From Pseudomonadota bacterium (GTDB lineage Bacteria; Pseudomonadota; Alphaproteobacteria; Puniceispirillales; Marisalimonadaceae), in contig JAOESH010000018.1 in NCBI GenBank assembly GCA_028382005.1, forward strand, positions 1-37,704: a stretch of 37,704 nt of DNA, written 5' to 3'. The stretch's first letter is position 1, and every line of letters starts with the position of its first letter. Positions 16,106 to 25,176 of the stretch are shown here, piece by piece. The position numbers and the translations under genes are program-made. Below the pieces are notes generated by a model. It saw only the letters and a list, made by a program, of their open reading frames with translations, had not been told where the DNA came from and did no database searches.

Positions 16106-16135
16106 TTGACGAAACTTATCATTAAATTCAATAAT
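16106..16135 (+). promoter_or_regulatory. Candidate sigma70 promoter for the enoyl-CoA hydratase gene
   Basis: TTGACG (16106-16111) and AATAAT (16130-16135) are 18 bases apart; each matches its consensus at five of six positions. The start codon is 35 bases downstream and has an AGGA ribosome-binding site. Confidence 0.45.
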
Positions 16136-16170
16136 ATATTATCTTTAAATTTTAAAAACACAGGAATTAT

Positions 16171-16956
16171 ATGTCTATTATTGAAAATACAATCCATGGC
16201 AACACAATGTTATTGACTTTAAATAACCCTACAAAAAGAAACTCAATGGTAAAAGGGTTTCATGATGAGTTTCAATCATCAATTAAAATGGCAGAAGAAA
16301 ATAAAGATGTTTTTTCAATTATAATCACTGGTGCAGGAGATTTTTTTTGCGCAGGAGGTGATTTGAATGCTCTAAAAACAAGACGTTCAATGACTGAAGA
16401 ACAAAGATATGACACTTTAAATCAATTAAATGGAACTATAGAAGCTATATATAATTGTTCAAAACCTGTGATTTCTGCAATAGAAGGTGGAGCAGCTGGC
16501 GCAGGTGTTTCGTTGGCTATGGCATGCGACCTTGTTGTTATGAGTGAACACACATTCTTTTCTTTAGCTTATGTAAAAATTGGTCTTACTCCTGATGGAG
16601 CTGCAACAAAATTTTTATCTGAAACAATGCCTCGTCAATTACTTTCTGAAATGGCTATGATAGGAGGTAAAATTGATTCTTCTCGATTATATCAAATTGG
16701 TGCTGTTAATGTTTTAGCTCAAAAAGGTAATGCAAAAGAAACTGCAATGGAACTTTCAAAAAACTTTGAAACCCTTCCTAAAAATTCAATCTCAAGAATT
16801 AAAAAATTAACTAGGGCTGCCTATGGTAATAATTTTGCTGAACAAATCAAATTAGAAACAGATTTCATGGTTCAATCTCAAGGAGATGATGAAAGCATAG
16901 AAGGTATAGATTCTTTTTTAGAAAAAAGATCTCCAGACTATAAAAAATTGAGATAA
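16171..16956 (+). CDS. Enoyl-CoA hydratase/isomerase family protein (261 aa)
   Basis: A crotonase-fold enzyme. The oxyanion-hole segments are IITGAGDFFCAGGDL (near residues 49-63) and IEGGAAGAGVSLAMACDLVV, and the FSLAYVKIGLTPDGAA stretch shapes the active site. It could hydrate or isomerise enoyl-CoA esters in fatty-acid or aromatic-acid breakdown; the family is too broad to say which. It appears to stand alone, as it has its own likely promoter and the next gene is unrelated. A second, different crotonase is encoded at 27127-27924. Confidence 0.88.
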   Translation: MSIIENTIHGNTMLLTLNNPTKRNSMVKGFHDEFQSSIKMAEENKDVFSIIITGAGDFFCAGGDLNALKTRRSMTEEQRYDTLNQLNGTIEAIYNCSKPVISAIEGGAAGAGVSLAMACDLVVMSEHTFFSLAYVKIGLTPDGAATKFLSETMPRQLLSEMAMIGGKIDSSRLYQIGAVNVLAQKGNAKETAMELSKNFETLPKNSISRIKKLTRAAYGNNFAEQIKLETDFMVQSQGDDESIEGIDSFLEKRSPDYKKLR

Positions 16957-16991
16957 TTTTATATATGGCATACTGATTGCTAATTACCTTT

Positions 16992-17693
16992 ATGATGTCC
17001 TTAAAGAAATCGTTTAATATTACCCTGATAATTACAGCATATATATTATTTGTTTTGAAAAGTTCGTTTGCAGCAGAAATTAATTCTAAATGTGAAGATG
17101 TTATTCGAAATATTGAAAATATAACTGACATTCCAAGTGGCTTACTCCTGGGAATAGGCAAAACAGAATCTGGAAGAATTTTAAAGAATAATGAAATTGT
17201 GATATGGCCTTGGACAATTAATCATTCTGGAAAAAGTCTATTTTTTGATAACAAAAGTCAGATGAAATCATATTTACTAAAGCATACTAAAAAAGGTGAT
17301 AATAATCTTGATGTAGGTTGTATGCAAATCAACTTGAAATGGCACAAACAGAACTTTAAAGATATAAAGGACATGTTGGCTATTGAACCAAATATTTCTT
17401 ATGCAGCGTCATTCTTAGTACAGTTAAAAAATAAACATGGCTCGTGGGAGAAAGCTATAAAACATTATCATTCTTCTGATCCTATTAAGAACAAACCTTA
17501 TTTAAATAAAGTTTTAAGTTTTTGGCAGTCGTATAAGAAAAAATCAATACAAATTGCTGATAATAAAATAAAAAGAAATCTAAATTCCTCTAATACTAAT
17601 AATATCTCAGAATCTATAAAAGATACACAACCATATTTATTTGCAAGAATTGATAAAGTAAATTTTTTCAGAAGAATGTTACAAGAAAAATAA
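16992..17693 (+). CDS. Secreted lytic transglycosylase-like protein (233 aa)
   Basis: A peptidoglycan-cleaving enzyme of the SLT/goose-lysozyme-like fold. An N-terminal signal peptide (ITLIITAYILFVLKSSFAA, cleavage near residue 28) sends it to the periplasm. The catalytic Glu59 lies in GIGKTESG, followed by DVGCMQINLKWH and the AIKHYHSSDP helix, the pattern of VirB1/IagB-like transglycosylases. The C-terminal 50 residues are polar and Asn/Ser-rich. The frame is open to a TTG at 16977, but the ATG pair at 16992-16997 gives a cleaner signal peptide. No secretion system genes are nearby, so a housekeeping wall-remodelling role is more likely. Confidence 0.82.
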   Translation: MMSLKKSFNITLIITAYILFVLKSSFAAEINSKCEDVIRNIENITDIPSGLLLGIGKTESGRILKNNEIVIWPWTINHSGKSLFFDNKSQMKSYLLKHTKKGDNNLDVGCMQINLKWHKQNFKDIKDMLAIEPNISYAASFLVQLKNKHGSWEKAIKHYHSSDPIKNKPYLNKVLSFWQSYKKKSIQIADNKIKRNLNSSNTNNISESIKDTQPYLFARIDKVNFFRRMLQEK

Positions 17694-17723
17694 ATTTAGT
17701 AATTGATTAAAAATGAAATATGT

Positions 17724-17747
17724 AAATAGTTAAATAGTTAACTATTT
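17724..17747. promoter_or_regulatory. Tandem AAATAGTT and inverted copy; palindrome or weak terminator
   Basis: AAATAGTT occurs twice in a row (17724-17739) and is followed at once by its inverse AACTATTT (17740-17747). The last two units form a perfect 16-bp palindrome 31 bases before the nitroreductase start. The first and third could pair as an 8-bp stem with an 8-base loop, followed by a T-rich stretch, which would act as a weak terminator for the transglycosylase gene. Sequence alone does not decide between operator and terminator. Confidence 0.4.
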
Positions 17748-17777
17748 TTAATTATTTTTTATATTGGGGCATGAAAT

Positions 17778-18449
17778 ATGGATGTTAAAGGGGCTTTTAT
17801 TTCAAGAAGATCAGTTAGAAGGTTTTTATCTGACCCAGTTTCTAAAGATAAAATTAAAAATATATTAGAGTGTTCAGCTTTTGCCCCAAGTGGACATAAT
17901 ATTCAGCCATGGCATGTATACGTAGTTGAAGGAAAGAAAAAAGAAGCCATCACCAACTCTATTTTAGAGTCTATTAAAGATGGCTCAGCCAAAAACTTTA
18001 AACAAGAATTCGATTATTATCCAACTGAATGGTTTGAACCTTTTGTTTCTAGAAGAAGGGCAGTGGGGTTCGAACTATACAAACTATTAAATATTGGAAG
18101 AGATGATTTTGAAGCTAGAGATAAACAAATGCAGGAAAACTTTCACTTCTTTGGTGCTCCTGTTGGCATGTTTATCACTATGGATAGAAGGTTAGCTACT
18201 GGAACGTTTATGGATGTTGGTATGTTTATACAAAGCATATTAGTAGGTGCAAGAGGTGAAGGGTTGCATTCATGCGGTCAAGTTGCGTTTACAAAATTTC
18301 ATACTTTGATTGCTGACCATTTGAATTTTAAAGAAAATGAAATGTTAGTCTGTGGAGTTTCTATTGGATATGAAGATACAAATGCACCTGAAAATGCTCT
18401 TAGGGTTGAAAAATTAAAACATACGGATTACACAACTTTTTTATCTTAA
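17778..18449 (+). CDS. Nitroreductase family protein (223 aa)
   Basis: An FMN-dependent oxidoreductase of the nitroreductase fold. The N-terminal FMN phosphate-binding arginines are in SRRSVRRF; CSAFAPSGHNIQPWHVYVV is the classic flavin-contacting segment, and the C-terminal VCGVSIGYEDTNAPEN is the family's closing motif. It would reduce nitroaromatics, quinones or related electron acceptors with NAD(P)H; the physiological substrate is unknown. The MFS carrier gene follows after 31 bases, so the two may be co-expressed. A GGGG sequence nine bases upstream is the likely ribosome-binding site. Confidence 0.9.
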   Translation: MDVKGAFISRRSVRRFLSDPVSKDKIKNILECSAFAPSGHNIQPWHVYVVEGKKKEAITNSILESIKDGSAKNFKQEFDYYPTEWFEPFVSRRRAVGFELYKLLNIGRDDFEARDKQMQENFHFFGAPVGMFITMDRRLATGTFMDVGMFIQSILVGARGEGLHSCGQVAFTKFHTLIADHLNFKENEMLVCGVSIGYEDTNAPENALRVEKLKHTDYTTFLS

Positions 18450-18480
18450 TTAGTAAAGTTCAATTACGGTTACTTTAATT

Positions 18481-19692
18481 ATGAAAATCATATCTCTTGA
18501 TAGCTCCAAAAGTTATTCAATACCTGATCTTTATCTCAATATAGGACACCTCTTAGATCATTTTATGATGCTGATATTTGCAAAGGCTGCCTTTGACGCT
18601 GGAAGAGAGTTTGGATTAAGTTATGAAGAGATAATTGTTTATGGAACTCTAGGTGTTGTCTTGTTTGGAGCAGCAGCCCCTTTAGCAGGCTGGTTAGCTG
18701 ATAAATATTCTCGAGCTATCTTAATTACAGTTTATCCTTTTGGGCTTGGCCTAGGTTCGATTTTAGCTGCATTTTCACAATCAACAGAAATGTTGGGGTT
18801 GTCGCTTGGTGTTTTGGGGTTCTTTGCTGCAATTTACCATCCGGTAGGAATAGCAATGATTGTTAAACGTCCAGGTAAAGTTGGTTTGCGATTGGGAATA
18901 AATGGAGTTTGGGGAAATATGGGTGTTGCATTAGCTCCAATATTAACAGGATTTTTAATAGCGTATGCCGATTGGCGTTTAGGATTTATTATTCCTTCTA
19001 TAATGTGTTTGTTTTTTGGAATATCTCAATTATTTGCTTTTATTGAACAAAATGAAACTGAAGTGAAAGTAGATAATACTAAAAACAGTAAATCTTCATC
19101 TGTTTTAACTGAAGGATGGCAAACTGTTTTATTTTGCTTGAGTATAGTTACTCTTTCAGGAGGATTTATATTTGGATCATTAACTTTTCTTATACCAAGG
19201 TTGTTCGAAGTTAACATGTTACAAATTTCAAATGATGTTGCAATAACAGGTCTTCTAGCAGGATTAGTTTATGCCATTGCTTCTTTTTCACAAATAGGAA
19301 CAGGATGGTTAGTTGATAAAATTCCTCCAAAATATGTTCTGGCTGCCATGGGTTTAGGGCAATTGATTTTTATCTATATAGCAAGTCAGTCATCTGATTT
19401 TGGTTTGTTATTCATTATGTTAGCAGCAATGATTTTTGTTTTTGGGCAAGTCCCAATTACTGACGTTATTTTAGTCAAATATGTTAAAGATAGTTGGAGA
19501 GGAAGAGTTCTTTCTATAAAATTCATGGTTAATTTGTCAGCAGGAGCAAGCGTCTTGCCAATTACATCTCTATTACTTAAAAATGGGTATGATTTTTCTT
19601 TTGTGCTTCAGTGTTTAGCCTTTATATCAATAAGCGTAATTGTTGCTGGGTTGCTTTTGCCCAATAAATCACCCAGCTTGCAAGCCGTATAA
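18481..19692 (+). CDS. MFS transporter (403 aa)
   Basis: A twelve-helix major facilitator carrier. The signature loop between helices 2 and 3 is GWLADKYSRA, near residue 75, with a related GWLVDKIPPKY in the second half, and a polar central loop (residues about 190-210) separates the halves. The N-terminal GHLLDHFMMLIFAKAA and YHPVGIAMI resemble the fosmidomycin-resistance (Fsr) branch of the superfamily. The cargo is unknown. It lies 31 bases after the nitroreductase gene on the same strand and converges with the metallo-hydrolase gene. Confidence 0.88.
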   Translation: MKIISLDSSKSYSIPDLYLNIGHLLDHFMMLIFAKAAFDAGREFGLSYEEIIVYGTLGVVLFGAAAPLAGWLADKYSRAILITVYPFGLGLGSILAAFSQSTEMLGLSLGVLGFFAAIYHPVGIAMIVKRPGKVGLRLGINGVWGNMGVALAPILTGFLIAYADWRLGFIIPSIMCLFFGISQLFAFIEQNETEVKVDNTKNSKSSSVLTEGWQTVLFCLSIVTLSGGFIFGSLTFLIPRLFEVNMLQISNDVAITGLLAGLVYAIASFSQIGTGWLVDKIPPKYVLAAMGLGQLIFIYIASQSSDFGLLFIMLAAMIFVFGQVPITDVILVKYVKDSWRGRVLSIKFMVNLSAGASVLPITSLLLKNGYDFSFVLQCLAFISISVIVAGLLLPNKSPSLQAV

Positions 19693-19716
19693 TAAATTCT
19701 AAAAAACTTTCAAATT

Positions 19717-20733
19717 TTAATTAATTTTATTGTAATGAACTGTTCCGCGATCATCCACTTCGCTTCTAACTTGGCCAGTTACATCAAGGTGTATAAGGTG
19801 TGCTCGGGCTTCTCCAATAGCAAAGTGCATTTGTTCATCACCAATTTTTCGATCAAAAATAATACTTATAGAATCCATTATAGTAATACTTCTCTTGTTT
19901 AAAGCTTCAATTATTAAGCTTAATCTATGATTGTGATGTTTTATTAAATCTTTTGCTCTTTGCATTCCTTCTTTAAAAGGCCAATCATGGCATGGAAAAA
20001 CACTGGTTTCTGATCCAATTTCTTGTATTTCATTTAGGTATTTAAGATATTCACCTAATCGATCATCTAAAGGGTCAAAAAAATTATCAGAAATATTAGG
20101 AGATATTCTAGGTAATAAAAAATCTCCAGATAGATATAATTTTCTTTCTTTATCTAATAAAGAAATATGTTCTGGTGAATGCCCAGAATCAGTTCTAACT
20201 TTCCATTTTCCATCATTTGAAACAATTTCATGACCAGCTTTGATAATTTCAAAATCAGGAAGTTCATAAACCCTATTTTTGTAAAGTCTTGTAGCTGGGC
20301 CTTTAGCAATAATATCTTCTTCGCTCATACCAGCTCTAACAAAAACATTTCTGAATAATTTAGCGTATTCATCATCTGGCATTGACCTAAATGTTTTAGC
20401 CGTAAAAAGTTCTTTTTCTGTAGTCAAACATTTGATGTTAAGCTTTTTTTGTAACCATCCTGCCATTCCAATATGATCAGGATGGTAGTGGGTAATTAAA
20501 AGGCCAGCAAACTTCTTTGATTTTAGGGGGCCGTTAAGCAAAGCCTCCCAATGCTCTTCAGAATGATCAGATTTCAATCCTGCATCAAGAATTAGAATAC
20601 CGTCTGGTGTATCCATTAGAAATAAATTAACATGATTTAATCGAAAAGGGAGTTCAAAATGAGCCCAATATAAATCAGATGCTATTTTTGTTAATTCACC
20701 AAATTTTGGCTTGTTAATTTCTAATTTTGTCAT
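19717..20733 (-). CDS. MBL-fold metallo-hydrolase (338 aa)
   Basis: A metallo-beta-lactamase fold hydrolase. The binuclear zinc motif HYHPDH is at residues 82-87, with further likely ligands in SGHSPEH, in LSGDF and in FPCHDW. The C-terminal extension of about 70 residues (KEGMQRAKDLIKHHNHRL onwards) contains a helical region as in glyoxalase-II-like and LACTB2-like enzymes. The substrate could be a thioester or another ester; context gives little help. It is divergent from the CoA-transferase gene, with a 175-base spacer. Confidence 0.88.
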   Translation of the reverse strand: MTKLEINKPKFGELTKIASDLYWAHFELPFRLNHVNLFLMDTPDGILILDAGLKSDHSEEHWEALLNGPLKSKKFAGLLITHYHPDHIGMAGWLQKKLNIKCLTTEKELFTAKTFRSMPDDEYAKLFRNVFVRAGMSEEDIIAKGPATRLYKNRVYELPDFEIIKAGHEIVSNDGKWKVRTDSGHSPEHISLLDKERKLYLSGDFLLPRISPNISDNFFDPLDDRLGEYLKYLNEIQEIGSETSVFPCHDWPFKEGMQRAKDLIKHHNHRLSLIIEALNKRSITIMDSISIIFDRKIGDEQMHFAIGEARAHLIHLDVTGQVRSEVDDRGTVHYNKIN

Positions 20734-20805
20734 TTAATTCTCTAGAATAAGTTTATTGGTAATTTTTATTTAAGATGTTAAGAATATACAATAATGTTAA
20801 ATGAG

Positions 20806-20822
20806 TTTTAGTAAATCTAAAA
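20806..20822. repeat. 6-5-6 inverted repeat in divergent spacer
   Basis: TTTTAG and CTAAAA are separated by TAAAT in the spacer between the divergent metallo-hydrolase and CoA-transferase genes. It is a possible operator for one or both. It is short and mostly A-T, so it may be chance. Confidence 0.2.
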
Positions 20823-20908
20823 TTTAATTAAAGAGATACAATATTTACTAATTTTGGATATATTTCAAAAAATTAATTAAAAATTTATAAACTGTAAGAG
20901 ATTAAATT

Positions 20909-22126
20909 ATGAATAATTCACTTGAAGGTATAAAGGTTTTAGATCTGACTAGGGTTTTGGCGGGTCCTTATTGTACTCAGATGCTTGGTGATTTAGGCGC
21001 TGATATAATTAAGGTTGAAAGACCTGGAGGAGGAGACGATACTCGAGGATTTGCTCCACCCTTTGTAAAAAATGATAATGGTGAAGACACTGATCTGAGC
21101 GCGTATTATTGTGGGGCAAACAGAAATAAGAAGTCTATTACAATAAATCTAAGTGAAAAAGAGGGACAAGGTTTAGTAAAAAAATTATTAGCTGATTGTG
21201 ATATCTTAGTAGAAAATTTTAAAACAGGTACTTTAGAAAAATATGGTCTTGGGTATAAAAACTTAAAAAAAGATTTCCCAAGATTGATCTATTGTTCAAT
21301 TACTGGTTTTGGCCAAACTGGCCCATATGCCTCTAGACCTGGGTATGATGGTTTAATTCAAGCCATGGGTGGAGTTATGTCACTGACTGGAAATCCAGAA
21401 GGGGAACCTATGAAAGTTGGAGTTCCAATTGGTGATTTGATGGCTGGAATGTTTGCATCAGTTGGAATATTAGCAGCAGTAAGACATCAGATTCAAACAG
21501 GTGAAGGACAATTTATTGATATCGGAATGTTGGATACTCATGTTGCATGGCTAGCAAACCAGGGAATGAATTATCTTTCTACTGATAAAAATCCTGACAG
21601 ACTTGGAAACCAACATCCAAATATCGTTCCTTATCAAGTAATGCCAACTTCAGATGGTTATATAGTCTTGTCAATAGGTAACGATCCTACTTTTGAAAGG
21701 TTTTGTAAGTTGGCTGGAGAAGAAAAGTTGATAGAAGATCCAAAATTTAAAACTAACGCAGATAGAGTTTCAAATAGAGAGTTTGTTACAAATACTTTAA
21801 ACGAAATTACTAAAAAACATAACTCTGACTGGTGGTTAACAGAATTAGAAAAGCAAAAAATAGGGTGTGGTCCAATTAATACATTAAGTGAAGTTTTCTC
21901 TGACCCTCATGTTAAGGCAAGAGAAATGATTATCAAAATGGATCACAAAAAAACAGGACAAGCTCCTTTAAAATTAATAGCAAATCCAATTAAAATGGGA
22001 CAAACACCCCCTACCTATAGGATGCCACCTCCTTTACTAGGAGAACATACGGATGAAATATTGTCAGAGAAAATTGGTCTTTCTCAAAGTGAAATTTCAA
22101 ACCTTAAAAATAAAGGTATTATATAA
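20909..22126 (+). CDS. CaiB/BaiF family (class III) CoA-transferase (405 aa)
   Basis: Transfers coenzyme A between carboxylic acids by the class III mechanism. The N-terminal LEGIKVLDLTRVLAGPYC and the following LGADIIKVERPGGGDDTR are diagnostic. The catalytic Asp is Asp176 in VGVPIGDLMAG. The C-terminal domain with HPNIVPYQVMPTSDGY is complete. It probably activates an organic acid for the CoA-dependent enzymes further along; the MFS carrier 22 bases downstream could import that acid. Formate/oxalate, succinate and aromatic acids are all used by family members, so the substrate is not known. Confidence 0.92.
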   Translation: MNNSLEGIKVLDLTRVLAGPYCTQMLGDLGADIIKVERPGGGDDTRGFAPPFVKNDNGEDTDLSAYYCGANRNKKSITINLSEKEGQGLVKKLLADCDILVENFKTGTLEKYGLGYKNLKKDFPRLIYCSITGFGQTGPYASRPGYDGLIQAMGGVMSLTGNPEGEPMKVGVPIGDLMAGMFASVGILAAVRHQIQTGEGQFIDIGMLDTHVAWLANQGMNYLSTDKNPDRLGNQHPNIVPYQVMPTSDGYIVLSIGNDPTFERFCKLAGEEKLIEDPKFKTNADRVSNREFVTNTLNEITKKHNSDWWLTELEKQKIGCGPINTLSEVFSDPHVKAREMIIKMDHKKTGQAPLKLIANPIKMGQTPPTYRMPPPLLGEHTDEILSEKIGLSQSEISNLKNKGII

Positions 22127-22148
22127 TAAATCTTATTCACAGTAATTT

Positions 22149-23390
22149 ATGGTGGTTCCTATAAAAGTTAGCAATACAATAACTTCAATTGAACAAGATA
22201 GTTTGAGATCATGGTTAAGGTTAACACTTCTATTTACAATAGGAGTAGTTGGTACTGTAGGTATGTGGTCAGTCGTCGTTGTTATGCCTGCTATTGAAAC
22301 AGAGTTTAATATAGATAGAGGTAAGGCAAGCTTACTTTATGCAACCACTATGGTTGGTTTCGGGCTTGGAAATTTTTTAATAGGAAAAGTTATTGATAGG
22401 TTTGGTTTAAAAGTACCTATTATTTTTGCGATAATTATATTAGTTGCTTCATATTTAGTTGCAACAATTTCAACTGAATTTTGGCATTTATTAATATTAC
22501 AAATTTTTATGGGTACGGCTGCCGCAACTTTTTTTGGCCCTGCCATGGCTGATATTGGAAATTTTTTTGAGAAAAGAAGAGGGTTAGCTGTAGCAATTAT
22601 AGCAAGTGCGAATTACGTCGCAGGTGCTTTTTGGCCACTTCTTATAAGTTATTTTCTAGAATTAAATAATTGGAAAGAGGTTTATTTATTTATAGCAATA
22701 ATTTGTGCAGTTATTATGTTTCCGATTGCTTATTTTTTAAAAAATAATGTAGCAAATAATATATCTAGTAATGACATAGTTGCCACAAATACTTCTCTAA
22801 ATAATTTATCACCAAGTACATTACAAATTTTATTAATTTTAGCAGGCATTGGCTGCTGTTTAGCAATGGCAATGCCTCAAGTTCATATTGTAGCTTTGTG
22901 CGTTGAAAGAGGTTTTGGATTAGGTATTGGAGCTCAAGTGTTATCGGTAATGCTTTTTTCGGGAATGATTAGCAGAGTTGGCTTTGGATATTTGTCAGAT
23001 AAAATTGGCCCAGTTTATACGTTGTTTATTGGCTCATTTTTACAAATGCTTTCATTGGTATTCTTCTTACCCTTTGATAGTCAATTATCACTTTATATAG
23101 TCTCACTAATGTTCGGACTTTCTCAAGGAGGAATTGTCCCGGCATATGCAATGATAATAAGAAAATATTTGCCTATTGAAGAAGTTGGAGAAAGAGTTGG
23201 TTTAGTGATTATGGCTACAATTGTTGGTATGGGTTTAGGTGGCTGGATGTCAGGTGAAATATTTGACTTAACCCAATCATATAAATTAGCGTTTGTGAAT
23301 GGTATTTTTTGGAATTTGACAAATTTACTTATAGTTACTTTTATAATGTGGAAGATATATTTTCAAAAAAATAAATTTCAATATACTTAA
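22149..23390 (+). CDS. MFS transporter, OFA/monocarboxylate-like (413 aa)
   Basis: A twelve-helix major facilitator protein. The first helix pair holds WSVVVVMPAIETEFNIDRG, and the 2-3 loop signature is GKVIDRFGLKVPI. FGYLSDKIGP repeats the signature in the second half. The sequence resembles the oxalate:formate antiporter and monocarboxylate carrier group. It follows the CoA-transferase gene by 22 bases and precedes the gate-domain protein gene by 19 bases, suggesting one operon. Uptake of the acid that the CoA-transferase activates is a reasonable inference. Confidence 0.87.
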   Translation: MVVPIKVSNTITSIEQDSLRSWLRLTLLFTIGVVGTVGMWSVVVVMPAIETEFNIDRGKASLLYATTMVGFGLGNFLIGKVIDRFGLKVPIIFAIIILVASYLVATISTEFWHLLILQIFMGTAAATFFGPAMADIGNFFEKRRGLAVAIIASANYVAGAFWPLLISYFLELNNWKEVYLFIAIICAVIMFPIAYFLKNNVANNISSNDIVATNTSLNNLSPSTLQILLILAGIGCCLAMAMPQVHIVALCVERGFGLGIGAQVLSVMLFSGMISRVGFGYLSDKIGPVYTLFIGSFLQMLSLVFFLPFDSQLSLYIVSLMFGLSQGGIVPAYAMIIRKYLPIEEVGERVGLVIMATIVGMGLGGWMSGEIFDLTQSYKLAFVNGIFWNLTNLLIVTFIMWKIYFQKNKFQYT

Positions 23391-23409
23391 TCTTTTTAGA
23401 GAATGATTT

Positions 23410-24381
23410 ATGAATAAAATTAAAGAACTATCAATATCATCTTATGAAATAACATTAGAACTTTTCAAAGTAATGATACCAACTCTTATAGTTATTAAGA
23501 TACTAGAGGAAATAGGTTTTGTTCATGTTTTAAATTCATTCTGCGCTCCATTAATGCTGTTATTAGGATTACCCGAGGCTATCTCACTGGTATTTACTAC
23601 ATCGATGCTTACAAGTCCTTATGCTGGTTTAATTATTTTTTCAGGACTGCCAATTGATGAATCCTTTACAGCTGCACAGGCAAGCGTGTTGGGACTTTTA
23701 ATATTATTTACTCATTCTTTACCTATAGAAGTTATTATTTGTCGAAAAGCAGGAGTGAGAGCTCGTGCAATGATATTTGTTAGACTAGGTCTTGGTGTTT
23801 TGTCATGCTATCTTTTAAATTTGTTTTTCCAGGTTACTGGATATATGAACTACCCAGCTACAATTTTATTACCAAGCTTAGAAAGTGCACCAGATATTTT
23901 AAGTTGGGTTGTGTCTCAGTTGAAGGGACTTGCTATGATATTTGTTATAATCATTGCATTAGTAATAATTTTAGATTTTTTAAAATATATAGGTGTTGAG
24001 AGATTAATAGAAAAAGTTTTAAAGCCTTTTTTAAATTTTCTTGGCGTTGGTGAAAAAGCTTCTACAATTGCAGTTGTTGGTGTCACTTTAGGAATTGGTT
24101 TTGGAGCAGGACTTTTAATCAAGGAAGTTAAAACTGGAAAATTACATTACAAGGATGTGTTTGGTATAATAATTCTAATAGGGATGCTCCACAGTATAAT
24201 CGAAGATACTGCTGTTATATCTCTGATAGGTTCTAATATAATTGTAACACTTTTTTTAAGAGCAGTTTTGACGTTATGCATTGTTTACATTTTTATGAGG
24301 TTGGGTAAAAGTTTTACTGAAGAGTTTTGGCAAAAACATCTCACTAATTATAATATACCGGAGTATAAGCCTAACACTTAA
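23410..24381 (+). CDS. Nucleoside-recognition (gate) domain membrane protein (323 aa)
   Basis: An integral membrane protein with about eight hydrophobic segments arranged as two similar halves. Each half has the gate-domain layout of PF07670, as in spore maturation proteins SpmA/SpmB and YjiH: first LFKVMIPTLIVIKILEEIGFV, then LIEKVLKPFLNFLGVG. The function of stand-alone members is unknown; transport of a small solute is assumed. It is the last gene of the CoA-transferase/MFS run, and its 3' end overlaps the convergent SDR gene by four bases. Confidence 0.75.
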   Translation: MNKIKELSISSYEITLELFKVMIPTLIVIKILEEIGFVHVLNSFCAPLMLLLGLPEAISLVFTTSMLTSPYAGLIIFSGLPIDESFTAAQASVLGLLILFTHSLPIEVIICRKAGVRARAMIFVRLGLGVLSCYLLNLFFQVTGYMNYPATILLPSLESAPDILSWVVSQLKGLAMIFVIIIALVIILDFLKYIGVERLIEKVLKPFLNFLGVGEKASTIAVVGVTLGIGFGAGLLIKEVKTGKLHYKDVFGIIILIGMLHSIIEDTAVISLIGSNIIVTLFLRAVLTLCIVYIFMRLGKSFTEEFWQKHLTNYNIPEYKPNT

Positions 24382-25076
24382 GATGGAATTACTTTGTTAT
24401 CCCAAGCAAATATCTTACCGTTGTCAGTGATAGATTTGCTTTCAATTACCTCTCTTAACTTTTTAGCAGAAAACTCAGGCGTAAAATATTCTTTGTTCTT
24501 TTTCTGAAATGGTCGTGATAATTTAGTGTCTACTGTTCCTGGATGTAATCCAAAAATTATACTTTTAGGGTTCAACCTTTGTTGTTCAATTGAAAGGCCT
24601 TTTAAAATCATATTTAAAGCTGATTTAGATGCTCTGTAGGAGTACCAGCCACCTAGTTGATTGTCTTCGATACTCCCTACTCTAGCAGATAAAGAAGCAA
24701 ATTTAGTTACTCTGTCTCTATGTAGTAAAGGCAAAAAATATTTAGCAATTAAAGCCGTAGGTATCGTATTAACATTAAACATATCTAAGAATTTATCAGC
24801 AGAAAGATCTTTTATTGACTTTTCTGGGTTATTCAAAGCTCCGATTGTTATTAATATAATATCTAATTTACAGTTAAGAGATTGTGATTCAAAGTCTAAA
24901 CTTTCTTCATTTGTATAGTCTACTTTTCTTGATGTAATTAATTTACTGTTTAAGTTCTCACCCGTTCTAGAGAAAGCAAAAACTTTATTTATATTTTCAT
25001 ACTTTGAATACTCTAAACATAAAGCCTTTCCAATTGCTCCTGAACTTCCAAAGATAGCGATATTAATAGTTTTCAT
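24378..25076 (-). CDS. SDR family oxidoreductase, C-factor-like (232 aa)
   Basis: A short-chain dehydrogenase of the CsgA (C-factor)-like group. The cofactor loop is GSSGAIGKAL at residues 10-19, the catalytic Tyr and Lys are in YRASK, and a conserved HPGTVDTKLSRPF follows the active site. The usual NAG is replaced by IGALNN, as in this subgroup. The reaction is reduction or oxidation of a carbonyl or alcohol, substrate unknown. It is divergent from the esterase gene at 25177, with a 100-base AT-rich spacer. Confidence 0.87.
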   Translation of the reverse strand: MKTINIAIFGSSGAIGKALCLEYSKYENINKVFAFSRTGENLNSKLITSRKVDYTNEESLDFESQSLNCKLDIILITIGALNNPEKSIKDLSADKFLDMFNVNTIPTALIAKYFLPLLHRDRVTKFASLSARVGSIEDNQLGGWYSYRASKSALNMILKGLSIEQQRLNPKSIIFGLHPGTVDTKLSRPFQKKNKEYFTPEFSAKKLREVIESKSITDNGKIFAWDNKVIPS

Positions 25077-25176
25077 GAAAAACCTCTGATTAATTCAAAA
25101 AAATTTAATTGATAAATATACTTTATTATAATGATATATATATTATCGTTTTATTCATAAATTTAAAGAGAGTAAT

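Noticed and set aside
25120-25148. Near-palindromic TA-rich stretch between the divergent SDR and esterase genes
   Set aside because: It is nearly pure A-T and imperfect; it probably reflects two back-to-back -10 regions and not an operator.
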